64,000 nt of DNA from assembly GCF_020564935.1 (NCBI RefSeq), contig NZ_JAJCXB010000004.1, forward strand, positions 1-64,000, in the 5' to 3' direction. The notes beneath the pieces were generated by a model. The model was not told the DNA's origin. It did not search any database and saw only the letters and a program-made list of their open reading frames with translations. This document shows, in pieces, positions 24,848-35,199 of the stretch. Source of the stretch: Streptomyces pinistramenti. GTDB lineage: Bacteria > Actinomycetota > Actinomycetes > Streptomycetales > Streptomycetaceae. The position numbers and the translations under genes were made by a program. The number at the start of each line of letters is the position of its first letter. Position 1 is the stretch's first letter.

Positions 24848-25990
24848 ATGACCACCACCCCGGCCGACTCCACCGATCCGCACGCCAACGACGCCGACCC
24901 GTACGGCGGCGGCGACCCGTACGCCGACTACCGCGGCGGGGACTTCCCCTTCACCTCGCTCGTCGACCTCGCCGACCGCCGCTTCGGCGCCGGCGTGATC
25001 GCCGCGAACGACGAGTTCTTCGCCGAGCGCGAGAACCTGCTGAAGCCGGGCCCCGCGGTCTTCGACCCCGAGCACTTCGGCCACAAGGGCAAGATCATGG
25101 ACGGCTGGGAGACCCGCCGCCGCCGCGGCGCCGACGGCGAGCACCCCTTCCCCACCGACGACGAGCACGACTGGGCCCTGATCCGCCTCGCCGCCCCCGG
25201 CGTCATCCGCGGCATCATCGTCGACACCGCCCACTTCCGCGGCAACTACCCGCAGCAGATCACCGTCGAAGCCACCGCGCTGCCCGGCAGCCCCGGCCCC
25301 GACGACCTGCTCGCCGACGGCGTGAAGTGGGAGGAAATCGTCCCGCGCACCCCCGTACGCGGCCATGCCGCCAACGGCTTCGAGGTCACCGCCGAGCGCC
25401 GCTTCACGCACCTGCGCCTCAAGCAGCACCCCGACGGCGGCACAGCCCGCCTGCGGGTCCACGGCGAGGTCGTGCCGGACCCGGCGTGGCTGGACGTGCT
25501 CGGCACCCTCGACCTGGCATCCGTGATGCACGGCGGCGCCGTCGAGGACGCGTCCGACCGCTTCTACTCCTCGCCCACCCAGATCATCCAGCCCGGCCTG
25601 TCCCGCAAGATGGACGACGGATGGGAGAACCGCCGCCGCCGCGTCAAGGGCACCAACGACTGGGTCCGCTTCCGCCTCGCCGCCCAGGGCGAGATCCGCG
25701 CCGTCGAGATCGACACCGCCTACCTCAAGGGCAACTCCGCGGGCTGGGCCGCCCTTTACGGCTGCGACGGCACCCCGGACGACGCCGGCTCCTGGTTCGA
25801 GATCCTGCCCCGCACCAAGCTCCAGCCCGACACCCCGCACCGCTTCACGCTGCCCGCTGCCGTCACCGCCACCCACATCAGGCTCGACGTCTTCCCCGAC
25901 GGCGGCCTCGCCCGGATGCGGGTGCACGGCAGTCTCACCGAGGCGGGCCGCGCCGCCCTCGGCCGCCGCTTCACCGCGCTCGGCGGCTGA
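24848..25990 (+). CDS. alc: Allantoicase
   Basis: A 380-residue enzyme that hydrolyses allantoate to ureidoglycolate and urea in purine nitrogen recovery. It shows the two tandem allantoicase repeats, each with the mark GWE(T/N)RRRR (KIMDGWETRRRR near 85, KMDDGWENRRRR near 255) followed by VIRGIIVDTAHFRGNYP and IRAVEIDTAYLKGNS. ATG at 24848 follows GAAAGGCAG; an earlier ATG lies inside the promoter module. The genes for allantoinase or other purine steps are not adjacent, which is unusual. Regulation by the neighbouring LysR protein is inferred from the shared operator. Confidence 0.92.
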   Translation: MTTTPADSTDPHANDADPYGGGDPYADYRGGDFPFTSLVDLADRRFGAGVIAANDEFFAERENLLKPGPAVFDPEHFGHKGKIMDGWETRRRRGADGEHPFPTDDEHDWALIRLAAPGVIRGIIVDTAHFRGNYPQQITVEATALPGSPGPDDLLADGVKWEEIVPRTPVRGHAANGFEVTAERRFTHLRLKQHPDGGTARLRVHGEVVPDPAWLDVLGTLDLASVMHGGAVEDASDRFYSSPTQIIQPGLSRKMDDGWENRRRRVKGTNDWVRFRLAAQGEIRAVEIDTAYLKGNSAGWAALYGCDGTPDDAGSWFEILPRTKLQPDTPHRFTLPAAVTATHIRLDVFPDGGLARMRVHGSLTEAGRAALGRRFTALGG

Positions 25991-26061
25991 CCCCGGGCCA
26001 CCGACCCGCCCGGCGGGCGGCCGCGCCTGACGCCCACCCGCCGGGCGGCTTCACCTGCGAA

Positions 26062-26093
26062 GGGCGCCCGCGGCCAACCGGCCACGGGCGCCC
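26062..26093. terminator. Two-way terminator between allantoicase and pepN
   Basis: Arms 26062-26075 and 26080-26093 pair with one mismatch around a 4-base loop, between two convergent genes. Confidence 0.75.
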
Positions 26094-26117
26094 CCGCGTT
26101 GACGAACCCGCCGGACG

Positions 26118-28688
26118 TCAGCCCGCTGCCGCGTCCGCCGCCTGCGCCTTGAGCGCCCGCTCGATGCTCGCGCGCGACTCGGTGACCAGCCGCCGCAGCG
26201 CCGCACTCGGCTGGGCCGCCGCCAGCCACCCGTCCGTCGCGTCCAGCGTTTCCTGCGCGACCTGCACCGCCGGGTACAGGCCCACCGCGATCTGCTGCGC
26301 CATCTCGTGGCTGCGCGCGTCCCAGACGCCCTTGACCACGTCGAAGTACCGCGCGGTGTAAGGCGCCAGCAGCTCCCGCTGGTCGGACTGCACGAAGCCG
26401 CCGATGACGGCCTCCTGCACGGCGTTGGGCAGCGTGTCCGACGTGACGACGGACGCCCACGCCTCGGCCTTCGCCTCCGCCGTCGGCCGCGCCGCCCGCG
26501 CCGTGGCCGCATGCCGCTCGCCCGCCGAGGTCTTGTCCCGCTCCAGCTCGGCGGCGATGGCCTTCTCGTCCGCCCGGCCGGTGGCCGCGAGCCGCTGGAA
26601 CAGCGTCCAGCGCAGCTCGGTGTCGACCGCGAGCCCGTCCACCGACTCGGTGCCGTCCAGCAGCCCCTGGAGCACGTCGAGCTGCTCGCCGGTACGGGCC
26701 ACGGCGGCGAACGCGCGGGCCCACGCCAGCTGGTGGTCGCTGCCCGGGGCCGCGGCCCGCAGGTGCTCAAGTGCCGCGTCGGTCCACAGCGCCAGGCCGG
26801 TGTCACGCCAGTCGGGCGCCGCGAACAGGTCGAGCGCCAGCTTCACCTGGCGGTGCAGCGACTGCACGACGCCGATGTCCGACTCCTTGCCGATGCCGGA
26901 CAGCACCAGCGACAGGTAGTCACGGGTGGCCAGTTCGCCGTCGCGCGTCATGTCCCACGCGGACGCCCACGACAGGGCGCGCGGCAGCGACTCGGTGAAG
27001 TCGCCGAGGTGCGCGGTGACGGTCTTCAGCGACTCCTCGTCGAGGCGGACCTTGGCGTACGACAGGTCGTCGTCGTTCAGCAGGATCACCGCGGGCCGCG
27101 CGGTGTCCTTCGGGAACGGCACCTCGGTCAGCTCGCCGTCCACGTCCAGCTCGATGCGGCTGGTGCGGACGAGCTTGCCGTCCTGGTGGTCGTAGCAGCC
27201 GATCGCGATGCGGTGCGGCCGCAGCACCGGTTCGCCGGTCGCGCCGGTCGGCAGCGCGGGCGCCTCCTGGCGGACCGCGAACGAGGTGACGTGGCCGGCC
27301 GCGTCGACCTCGATCTCCGGGCGCAGGATGTTGATGCCCGCGGTCTGGAGCCACTTCTTCGACCAGGTCTTCAGGTCACGGCCGCTGGTCTCCTCCAGCG
27401 CGCCCAGCAGGTCGCTGAGCCGGGTGTTCCCGTAGGCGTGCGCCTTGAAGTACGCCTGGACGCCCTGGAAGAAGGCGTCCATGCCGACGTAGGCCACCAG
27501 CTGCTTGAGCACCGAAGCGCCCTTGGCGTAGGTGATCCCGTCGAAGTTGACGAGCACGTCGTCCAGGTCACGGATCTCGGCCATGATCGGGTGCGTCGAC
27601 GGCAGCTGGTCCTGCCGGTAGGCCCAGGTCTTCATGGAGTTGGCGAACGTGGTCCAGGAGTGCGGCCACTTGCTGCCCGGCGCGTACGCCTGGCAGGCGA
27701 TCGAGGTGTAGGTGGCGAACGACTCGTTCAGCCACAGGTCGTTCCACCACTCCATGGTGACCAGGTCGCCGAACCACATGTGCGCCAGCTCGTGCAGGAT
27801 CGTCTCCGCGCGCACCTCGTACGCCGCGTCCGTCACCTTCGAGCGGAAGACGTACTGGTCGCGGATGGTCACCGCGCCCGCGTTCTCCATCGCACCGGCG
27901 TTGAACTCCGGCACGAAGAGCTGGTCGTACTTGGCGAACGGGTAGGCGTAGTCGAACTTCTCCTGGAACCAGTCGAAGCCCTGCCGGGTGACCGCGAAGA
28001 TCTCCTCCGCGTCCAGGTGCTCGGCCAGCGAGGGACGGCAGTAGATGCCCAGCGGCACCGACCTTCCGTCCGTGCCTTCCCAGGCGCTGTGCACGCTGTG
28101 GTACGGGCCGACGATCAGCGCCGTGACGTACGTCGAGATCCGCGGCGTCGGCGCGAAGTGCCAGATGTTGTCGCGCGGCTCGGGCGTCGGCGAGTTGGAG
28201 ATCACCGTCCAGCCCTCCGGGGCCTTGACGGTGAACTCGAACGTCGCCTTCAGGTCCGGCTGCTCGAAGCTGGCGAACACCCGGCGGGCGTCCGGCACCT
28301 CGAACTGCGTGTAGAGATACGCCTGTTCGTCGACCGGGTCGACGAAGCGGTGCAGCCCCTCACCGGTGTTGGTGTACGCGCAGTCCGCGATGACCCGCAG
28401 CTCGTTGCGGCCGGCCCGCAGGCCGGTCAGCGCGATCCGCGAGTCCTGGAAGACCTCGGCCGGATCCAGCGCCACACCGTTGAGCTGCACCTCGTGCACG
28501 GCCGGGGCCACCAGGTCGATGAACGAGTCGGCACCCGCATCGGCGGAGTCGAAGCGCACCGTGGTCGCGGACCGGTAGGTGCCCCCCTCCTGCGCGCCGG
28601 AGAGGTCGAGGTCGATCTCATACGCGTCCACGGTCAGCAGCCGCGCCCGCTGCTGCGCCTCGTCGCGGGTCAGGTTCGTGCCAGGCAC
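26118..28688 (-). CDS. pepN: Aminopeptidase N (M1 zinc metallopeptidase), copy 1
   Basis: An 856-residue cytosolic aminopeptidase. The substrate-anchoring GAMEN motif is at 265-269, the zinc site HELAH at 299-303 and the third ligand Glu322 in NESFA, with the standard 18-residue gap. The long C-terminal half is the helical ERAP1-like domain. Length is normal for actinobacterial PepN. GTG at 28688 follows AGGAG with 8 bases between. It releases N-terminal residues during peptide turnover. A second, clearly related copy lies at 35200-37824. Confidence 0.95.
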   Translation of the reverse strand: MPGTNLTRDEAQQRARLLTVDAYEIDLDLSGAQEGGTYRSATTVRFDSADAGADSFIDLVAPAVHEVQLNGVALDPAEVFQDSRIALTGLRAGRNELRVIADCAYTNTGEGLHRFVDPVDEQAYLYTQFEVPDARRVFASFEQPDLKATFEFTVKAPEGWTVISNSPTPEPRDNIWHFAPTPRISTYVTALIVGPYHSVHSAWEGTDGRSVPLGIYCRPSLAEHLDAEEIFAVTRQGFDWFQEKFDYAYPFAKYDQLFVPEFNAGAMENAGAVTIRDQYVFRSKVTDAAYEVRAETILHELAHMWFGDLVTMEWWNDLWLNESFATYTSIACQAYAPGSKWPHSWTTFANSMKTWAYRQDQLPSTHPIMAEIRDLDDVLVNFDGITYAKGASVLKQLVAYVGMDAFFQGVQAYFKAHAYGNTRLSDLLGALEETSGRDLKTWSKKWLQTAGINILRPEIEVDAAGHVTSFAVRQEAPALPTGATGEPVLRPHRIAIGCYDHQDGKLVRTSRIELDVDGELTEVPFPKDTARPAVILLNDDDLSYAKVRLDEESLKTVTAHLGDFTESLPRALSWASAWDMTRDGELATRDYLSLVLSGIGKESDIGVVQSLHRQVKLALDLFAAPDWRDTGLALWTDAALEHLRAAAPGSDHQLAWARAFAAVARTGEQLDVLQGLLDGTESVDGLAVDTELRWTLFQRLAATGRADEKAIAAELERDKTSAGERHAATARAARPTAEAKAEAWASVVTSDTLPNAVQEAVIGGFVQSDQRELLAPYTARYFDVVKGVWDARSHEMAQQIAVGLYPAVQVAQETLDATDGWLAAAQPSAALRRLVTESRASIERALKAQAADAAAG

Positions 28689-28786
28689 CAGGTCATCTCC
28701 TCGTAAGCGTCCTTGTATGCGGCGTTACGCCAGTCTTCCACGGTGGGCAGTTCCGGCGCGGACCAGTTCTCGGGAGACGGGCTCAC
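28670..28786 (-). CDS. Possible 38-residue leader peptide upstream of pepN
   Basis: A short frame from GTG 28786 to TGA 28670 overlaps the first codons of pepN in another frame. Its product (PENWSAPELPTVEDWRNAAY in the middle) looks like natural protein in composition, but it is very short, matches no family I know and lies across the start of the mazF-like remnant. It may be a remnant or a coupling leader. Confidence 0.2.
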   Translation of the reverse strand: MSPSPENWSAPELPTVEDWRNAAYKDAYEEMTWCLART

Positions 28787-28788
28787 CA

Positions 28789-29137
28789 ATGAGGCGCGGT
28801 GAAATCTTCCTGGTCGATCACGAGCCGGCGCGGGGGAGCGAGGTCAACAAGGCCCGTCCGGCGGTGATCGTCTCCAATGACGGCGCCGACGCGGTCGTGG
28901 ACCGGACCGGGCGAGGTGTGGTCACCCTTGGTGCCCCTGACGATGAACGTGTCCCGCGTCCATCCCTTCCAGGTGCTGCTCCCCGCTGCCGAGTGCGGTC
29001 TGGTGAAGGACTCCAAAGTGCAGGGTGAGCAGGTGCGGGCGCTGAGCCTGGAGCGGCTGGTGCGACGCATCGGCGCGGTCCCCCGGCAGCGCATGGCGGA
29101 GATCGACGTGGCGCTGCGCCGCCATCCGGCGCTCTGA
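28789..29137 (+). pseudogene. MazF/PemK-type toxin, frameshifted
   Basis: The N-terminal part from ATG 28789 reads MRRGEIFLVDHEPARGSEVNK with RPAVIVSNDGA, a typical MazF/PemK ribonuclease toxin start. At 28927-28930 there are four bases where three are expected. The rest of the toxin (VPLTMNVSRVHPFQVLLPA, DSKVQGEQVRALSLERLVRRIG) continues in the next frame to 29137. Joined, the product would be about 115 residues, normal for the family. As written it is truncated in the middle of the barrel. No antitoxin gene is visible upstream. Confidence 0.75.
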
Positions 29138-29149
29138 GCGCCTCCTACG

Positions 29150-29193
29150 ACAGGGCGGGCGGAACCGGTGCCTACCGGTTCCGCCCGCCCTGT
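29150..29193. terminator. Perfect 20-bp hairpin between mazF remnant and asd
   Basis: Arms 29150-29169 and 29174-29193 pair without mismatch around a 4-base loop. It separates two convergent units and should stop both. Confidence 0.85.
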
Positions 29194-29211
29194 GCCGGGA
29201 TGCGGCGCCGA

Positions 29212-30258
<1,047 letters not shown>

Positions 30259-30498
30259 TCATCCTGACATGGGTGCTTCCTGGGAACACCTGCTCAGAAG
30301 CGCACCCATCATGTGTGTGAAGCACGTCGCTTTGTCCAATCCATTCCCCTTGGCGGACGGCACGACCGCAGCCCGCGAAGATCGGCAGGGAAGGCCGGAC
30401 CGCGGCTTGACCGGTGTCCGGAGGGCCCCTACGTTCCCGAGGGGCGGCGCGGCCGTATCCGCGGCGGCGCGGAACCGCCCCAGGGGACGGGGAGAGTC

Positions 30499-31419
30499 AT
30501 GACGGGGAGCGGGCCATACCACGAGGGGGAGCGGGCGGTGCAGCGCCGCGCCGGGGAGACGGAGCGGGCCGAGCGCATCGGGCGCACCATCGGCAGCGGC
30601 CTCGGCGACATCGCCGCCGTCTTCCTCGGCCTCCAGACCCAGTTGGTGATCGCCGCGGCCGACGGCGCGGGCCGGCTGTGGTGCTCGCAGCTCACCGGCC
30701 CGCCCGGCTTCCTGCGGGCCACCGGCCCGCACTCCCTGTCCGTCGCGGCCCGCCCGCCCGAAGGCGACCCGCTCGCGGCGGCGCTCACCGCAGGACCGCT
30801 GCCGCTCGGCACCCTCGCCCTTGACCCGCGCACCCGCCGCAGACTCCGGCTCAACGGAACGGCCGGGCCCACCCCGCGCGGCCTCGCGCTGGACACCGGC
30901 CAGGTCTTCCCCAACTGCCCGGCCCGGCTGAGCCCCCGCAGACCGCTGCCGCCCGCGGCCCCCGAGGAGCCCGGCGCCCGTACGGCACGTACCCGGCGGG
31001 GGACGGCGCTGACCGAGGCGCAGCGGCGTACGGTCGCCGCCGCCGACACCTTCTACCTCGCCACCGCCGACCCCGCGGGCGCCGCCGACGCGGGCCACCG
31101 CGGCGGCCCGCCCGGCTTCGTCATCACCGCCTCTCCCACCCGGCTGACCTGGCCCGACCGTCCCGGGAACGCGATGTTCGCCGCGCTGGGCAACCTGGAG
31201 GTGCGCCCGCAGGCCGGGCTGCTGTTCGCCGACTGGGCCACCGGCGATCTGCTCCAGCTGACCGGCCGGGCCCGCACCGACTGGTCGGCCGCACGGCTGG
31301 CCGCCTTCCCCGGCGCCCGGCGGGTCATCGACTTCGACGTGACGGCGGTGGTGGCGACCGCCGCGGGCAGCCCGCTGCGCTGGAGCGATCCGGTGCCGCA
31401 GGCCCGGCCCGGTTCGTAG
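30499..31419 (+). CDS. Pyridoxamine 5'-phosphate oxidase-like flavin-binding family protein
   Basis: A 306-residue protein. The C-terminal half resembles the PNPOx/flavin split barrel (AADTFYLATADP, GGPPGFVITASPTRLTWPDRPGN, MFAALGNLEVRPQAGLLFADW, LLQLTGRARTDWS). The N-terminal half also looks like a split-barrel or leftover repeat (GDIAAVFLGLQTQLVIAAADGAGRLWCSQL). It may bind FMN or F420. Substrate unknown. ATG at 30499 is chosen over the upstream frame because of GGGGAGAG. Confidence 0.7.
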   Translation: MTGSGPYHEGERAVQRRAGETERAERIGRTIGSGLGDIAAVFLGLQTQLVIAAADGAGRLWCSQLTGPPGFLRATGPHSLSVAARPPEGDPLAAALTAGPLPLGTLALDPRTRRRLRLNGTAGPTPRGLALDTGQVFPNCPARLSPRRPLPPAAPEEPGARTARTRRGTALTEAQRRTVAAADTFYLATADPAGAADAGHRGGPPGFVITASPTRLTWPDRPGNAMFAALGNLEVRPQAGLLFADWATGDLLQLTGRARTDWSAARLAAFPGARRVIDFDVTAVVATAAGSPLRWSDPVPQARPGS

Positions 31420-31689
31420 GACACGGGCAGCGCAGGCCCGGCCCGGCTCGTAGCGGCCCGCGCCGGATGGGTGCCCCGCTACCCCGGCAGATGAACTCCC
31501 GGTGACCCGCGCCCACCGGCCGGCGCAGCACCCCGTGACCGCCCGGTGGCTCCGTGATCCCTGTGCGGTGATGGGCCACGGGCGTTGCGGTGGCGTTCAC
31601 GTCCAGGTCATCCCCGCTGCCAACGATCCCCAGTGACAAGGCAGTTGTGCTGCCGGCCGCCTTCGCGTACGCACTCGGGGAGTTCGCGC

Positions 31690-33432
31690 ATGTCCCGTAT
31701 ACGGTCCGCCGCCTCCGCTCTCGACCGCCGTGCCTTCCTCGCCGCCACCGGAGCCGCCGGGGCCGCCGCCGGCCTCGGCCTCGCCTTCGGCGGCGGCGAA
31801 CGGCCGGCCGCCGCCGCCACACCGGCGCCGGGCCCGGCCCCCGCCGCGCCCGTACCGGTCGACGCGCCCGCCGTCCCCGGCGTCCCGTACACCCGGGGCA
31901 CCACCCTCGCCGGTGTGGCCACCCCGCGCGGCACGGGCTACCGCCGGCTCGCCGAAGGCCCGGCCTGGCAGCGGCTGGTCCGCGCCGACCTGGCCGGCGC
32001 GCACCGGGGCCGCCAGGACCGGCGCACCGCGCTGGCCTCCTTCGTCCAGTTCACCGACCTGCACCTGGTCGACGTGCAGAGCCCGCTGCGCTACGAATAC
32101 CTGCGCTCCGAGACCGCGAGCGCCTGGCGGCCGCAGGAGGCGCTGTCCGTCGCCGGGGTGGTCTCGCTGATCGAGCGGGTCAACGCGCTGCCCGGCGGCC
32201 CGGCCACCGGCGCCCCGCTGTCGTTCGTGATGACCACGGGCGACAACACCGACAACAACTCCCGCCTCGAACTCGGCTGGTTCCTCACCGCCATGAGCGG
32301 CGGCCGGATCACCCCCAACTCCGGCGACCCGCGCCGCTACGAAGGCGTCCAGGACAGCGGCCTGCCCCTCTACTGGCAGCCGGACCGCGCGCTGCGCGAC
32401 GCCGACAAGCAGCGCGGCTTCCCGCACCTGGACGGCTTCCTCGACGCCGCGATCCGCACCCTGCACAGCCCGGGACTGCGGATGCCCTGGTACTCCACCG
32501 TCGGCAACCACGACTCGCTGCCCGGCGGCTGCTACGCCCCCGGCGACCCCTTCTTCACCTCCGTCGCCACCGGCGAACGCAAACTGGAGACGCTCCCCGC
32601 CGACCGGGCCGCACAGGTCTGGAAGGCCGTCAGGAAGGGCCTCGACCCCAAGGGCGCGGACTTCAAGGCGCTGCTGGCCTCGCAGGCGAAGAAGGCCAGG
32701 CAGGTCACCCCCGACGAGCGGCGCGCCCCCTTCACCCGCGCCGAGTACCTCACCGCCCACCTCGACCCCGCGCACACCGGCCCCGGGCCGCACGGCCACG
32801 GCTACACCGCCGCCCACCTCGACGGCGACCGGCTGTACTACGCCTTCCGGATCTCCGACGACGTCCTCGGCATCAGCCTGGACACCACCGACCCGGCGGG
32901 CCACTACACCGGATCCGTCGGCGCCGGCCAACTCGCCTGGCTGAAGCGGACGTTGCAGGACAACGAGCGGCACGCGAACGCGCACGTCATGATCTTCAGC
33001 CACCACACCGGCAGGAGCATGGACAACACCCGCCCCGACCCGTCCCGCCCGGACGAACGGCGGCACACCGGCGCCGAGCTGGTCGACCTGCTCTGTGCCC
33101 ACCCCTCCGTCGTGGCCTGGATCAACGGCCACAGCCACAAGAACGAGATCGTCCCGCACCCCGGCTTCTGGGAGATCTCCACCGCCTCGCACATCGACTT
33201 CCCCCAACTCGCCCGCGTCATCGAGCTGACGGACAACCACGACGGCACCCTGTCCCTGTTCACCACCCTGATCGAGTCGGCCGCACCGGCCAGGACCGAC
33301 TTCGCCGACCTCTCCCAGACCGGCCTGGCCGCCCTCTACCGCGAGCTGTCCTGCAACACCCCTGGGGCCCGCACGGACCTGGCGGGCGCCCCGGCCGACC
33401 GCAACGTGGAACTTCTGCTCCGGCGTGGCTGA
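31690..33432 (+). CDS. Tat-exported metallophosphoesterase (TIGR03767 type)
   Basis: A 580-residue protein. A twin-arginine signal ([15 protein letters not shown]) and a Pro/Ala-rich linker precede a calcineurin-like phosphoesterase domain with [37 protein letters not shown] and INGHSHKNE. These supply the two-metal site. It should be exported folded and act on phosphoesters outside the cell. The ATG at 31690 has GGGGAG 8 bases upstream. It is followed at about 80 bases by an acetyltransferase gene. Confidence 0.88.
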   Translation: MSRIRSAASALDRRAFLAATGAAGAAAGLGLAFGGGERPAAAATPAPGPAPAAPVPVDAPAVPGVPYTRGTTLAGVATPRGTGYRRLAEGPAWQRLVRADLAGAHRGRQDRRTALASFVQFTDLHLVDVQSPLRYEYLRSETASAWRPQEALSVAGVVSLIERVNALPGGPATGAPLSFVMTTGDNTDNNSRLELGWFLTAMSGGRITPNSGDPRRYEGVQDSGLPLYWQPDRALRDADKQRGFPHLDGFLDAAIRTLHSPGLRMPWYSTVGNHDSLPGGCYAPGDPFFTSVATGERKLETLPADRAAQVWKAVRKGLDPKGADFKALLASQAKKARQVTPDERRAPFTRAEYLTAHLDPAHTGPGPHGHGYTAAHLDGDRLYYAFRISDDVLGISLDTTDPAGHYTGSVGAGQLAWLKRTLQDNERHANAHVMIFSHHTGRSMDNTRPDPSRPDERRHTGAELVDLLCAHPSVVAWINGHSHKNEIVPHPGFWEISTASHIDFPQLARVIELTDNHDGTLSLFTTLIESAAPARTDFADLSQTGLAALYRELSCNTPGARTDLAGAPADRNVELLLRRG

Positions 33433-33509
33433 CCCGCCGCTCCACCGGCCGGGCGCCACGGCGGGAAAAGGGATCGACGCAGCGGCCGGACCCCGCGTTG
33501 AGTGGCCGT

Positions 33510-34037
33510 ATGCCAGAACTGCACACCGAGCGCCTCGTACTCCGCCGCTGGCGGGAGAGCGACCTCGCACCCTGGGCGGCGCTGAACGCCGACCCCGACG
33601 TCCGCGCCCACCTCGGCGGCCTCCTCACCCGGGAGCAGAGCGACGCCTCGGTGGCGCGCTTCCAGGCCGGGTTCGACGCACGGGGCTACGGCTGGTGGGC
33701 CGTCGAAGTGCGCGCCACCGGCGAGTTCATCGGCTTCGCCGGCCTGGACCGGGTGGACGAAGGGCTGCCGTTCGCCGGCGTGGAGGCCGGCTGGCGGCTG
33801 GCCCGGACGGCCTGGGGCCACGGCTACGCCACCGAGGCCGGACGCGCCGGCCTGGCCTTCGGCTTCGAGACCCTCGGACTCCCCGAAATCCTTGCGGTGA
33901 CCACCGCCGACAACCACCGCTCCCAGGCGGTGATGCAACGGCTCGGCATGACCCGGGATCCGGCCGAGGACTTCGACGACCCCGACGCCCCCGAGGGCCC
34001 GCTGCGCCGGAACGTGCTGTACCGCATCCGGGCCTGA
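33510..34037 (+). CDS. GNAT-family N-acetyltransferase (RimJ-like)
   Basis: A 175-residue acetyltransferase starting [21 protein letters not shown]. It shows the acetyl-CoA loop region ([21 protein letters not shown]) and the C-terminal motif [21 protein letters not shown]. Such enzymes acetylate protein N-termini or small amines; the substrate is unknown. It is convergent with the AbiEi-like gene, whose stop is only 25 bases away. Confidence 0.88.
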   Translation: MPELHTERLVLRRWRESDLAPWAALNADPDVRAHLGGLLTREQSDASVARFQAGFDARGYGWWAVEVRATGEFIGFAGLDRVDEGLPFAGVEAGWRLARTAWGHGYATEAGRAGLAFGFETLGLPEILAVTTADNHRSQAVMQRLGMTRDPAEDFDDPDAPEGPLRRNVLYRIRA

Positions 34038-34062
34038 CCCGGCGCGCCCGGAGCCGTACGCC

Positions 34063-35076
34063 CTAACGCGGCAGCACCACCACATAGGCGCCGGGCTCCC
34101 GGTCGGCCGCCGCCATCAGCGCCGTCCGCACCACCACGGCCTGCTCCCGCGGTGACTCGCGCAGCGCGCGCGGTGCGCAGCACACGACCGTGATGCCCAG
34201 CCGGTCGAGATGCTCGCGCATGCGGTCCCGGTCCTCGCCCGGCGGATCGTCGTCCCCGTGCGGCGCCACGGTGTCGATCTCCAGGGCCACCGAGTGCTCA
34301 GGCCAGTACGCGTCCACGCTGCCCAGGTGCGGGCCGCCCGGCATCCGCAGATCGACGTTCCACACCGGGTCGGGCAGCCCGTGGGCGGCCACCATCGCGT
34401 AGAGCTGCTGCTCGGCCACCGCCCGCCCCTCGGCCAGCAGCGCGTCCACCGCGTCCGCCACCTGTGGCTTGGCCGTCAGCCCGGCCCGCTCCAACTCCTC
34501 CAGTACCGCGGCCGCTTCGCCGTGCCCTTCGCGCACCGCGCAGGTCAGCAGCCGCCGGACCGACGCCGCGTCGGACAGCTGCCCCACGGCGTCCGCCAGC
34601 GCCCGCGGGACCGGCGCCACCGGCAGCCCGGTGACCTCGTCGGGGACCGGCAGCTCGGCGGACCGTACGACCCGCGCGAAGCCCGCCGAGCGCAGCCGCC
34701 GGGTGCGGGCCACCAGGACATCGATGCGCTCCAGGGCCGACAGCGGGGGAGCGACCGTCAGGCCGTGCAGGGCGAGCGCCGCGAAACCGGTGATCATCAC
34801 CTCGGGCGCCGGGCGCTCACCGCCGCCCTGGCAGGGCACGGAAGGCCCGCGCTGCGCCGCGTACAGCAGCACCGCGCGCAGCCGCTCTTCGGAGGTCGGT
34901 GGCCCCTGATGCAGCAGATGGACGCCGGGCAGGACCTGCTGCCAGGGGCCGCCGGGCCGGCAGTGCTCGGTGGCCTCGGCGGCCGATACGCCCCGCTCAC
35001 GCAGCTGGCGCGTGGTCAGCACCCGGCACGGGGCGTCGGTGAGGGGGAGCGGGGAGCGCGGGCTTTCGTCGGTCAT
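34063..35076 (-). CDS. AbiEi/DUF559-like protein
   Basis: A 337-residue protein. The N-terminal part (LTTRQLRERGVSAAEATEHC...WQQVLPGVHLLHQGP) is the winged-helix AbiEi antitoxin-like domain. The C-terminal part (LPDPVWNVDLRMPGGPHLGSVDAYWPEHSVALEID) has the core of a DUF559/VSR-like nuclease fold. The usual toxin partner AbiEii is not adjacent. ATG at 35076 follows GGAAGG. The function is not known; lone copies are common in actinobacteria. Confidence 0.65.
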   Translation of the reverse strand: MTDESPRSPLPLTDAPCRVLTTRQLRERGVSAAEATEHCRPGGPWQQVLPGVHLLHQGPPTSEERLRAVLLYAAQRGPSVPCQGGGERPAPEVMITGFAALALHGLTVAPPLSALERIDVLVARTRRLRSAGFARVVRSAELPVPDEVTGLPVAPVPRALADAVGQLSDAASVRRLLTCAVREGHGEAAAVLEELERAGLTAKPQVADAVDALLAEGRAVAEQQLYAMVAAHGLPDPVWNVDLRMPGGPHLGSVDAYWPEHSVALEIDTVAPHGDDDPPGEDRDRMREHLDRLGITVVCCAPRALRESPREQAVVVRTALMAAADREPGAYVVVLPR

Positions 35077-35199
35077 GACCCGCACCTTCCCGCCCCCGCT
35101 CCGTCCGCTAACCGTTGTTACACACCCGTGGCAGGACCAGGACAACTCTGTTCTTGAGTACGGGTGTTCGGATGCCGAAAGGGGCCGGTACGGGCCCGG

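Noticed and set aside
30269..30309. Inverted repeat ATGGGTGC / GCACCCAT before asd
   Set aside because: The arms are 8 bases but 25 bases apart, too far for a normal operator and with no U tract for a terminator. I keep it only as a note.
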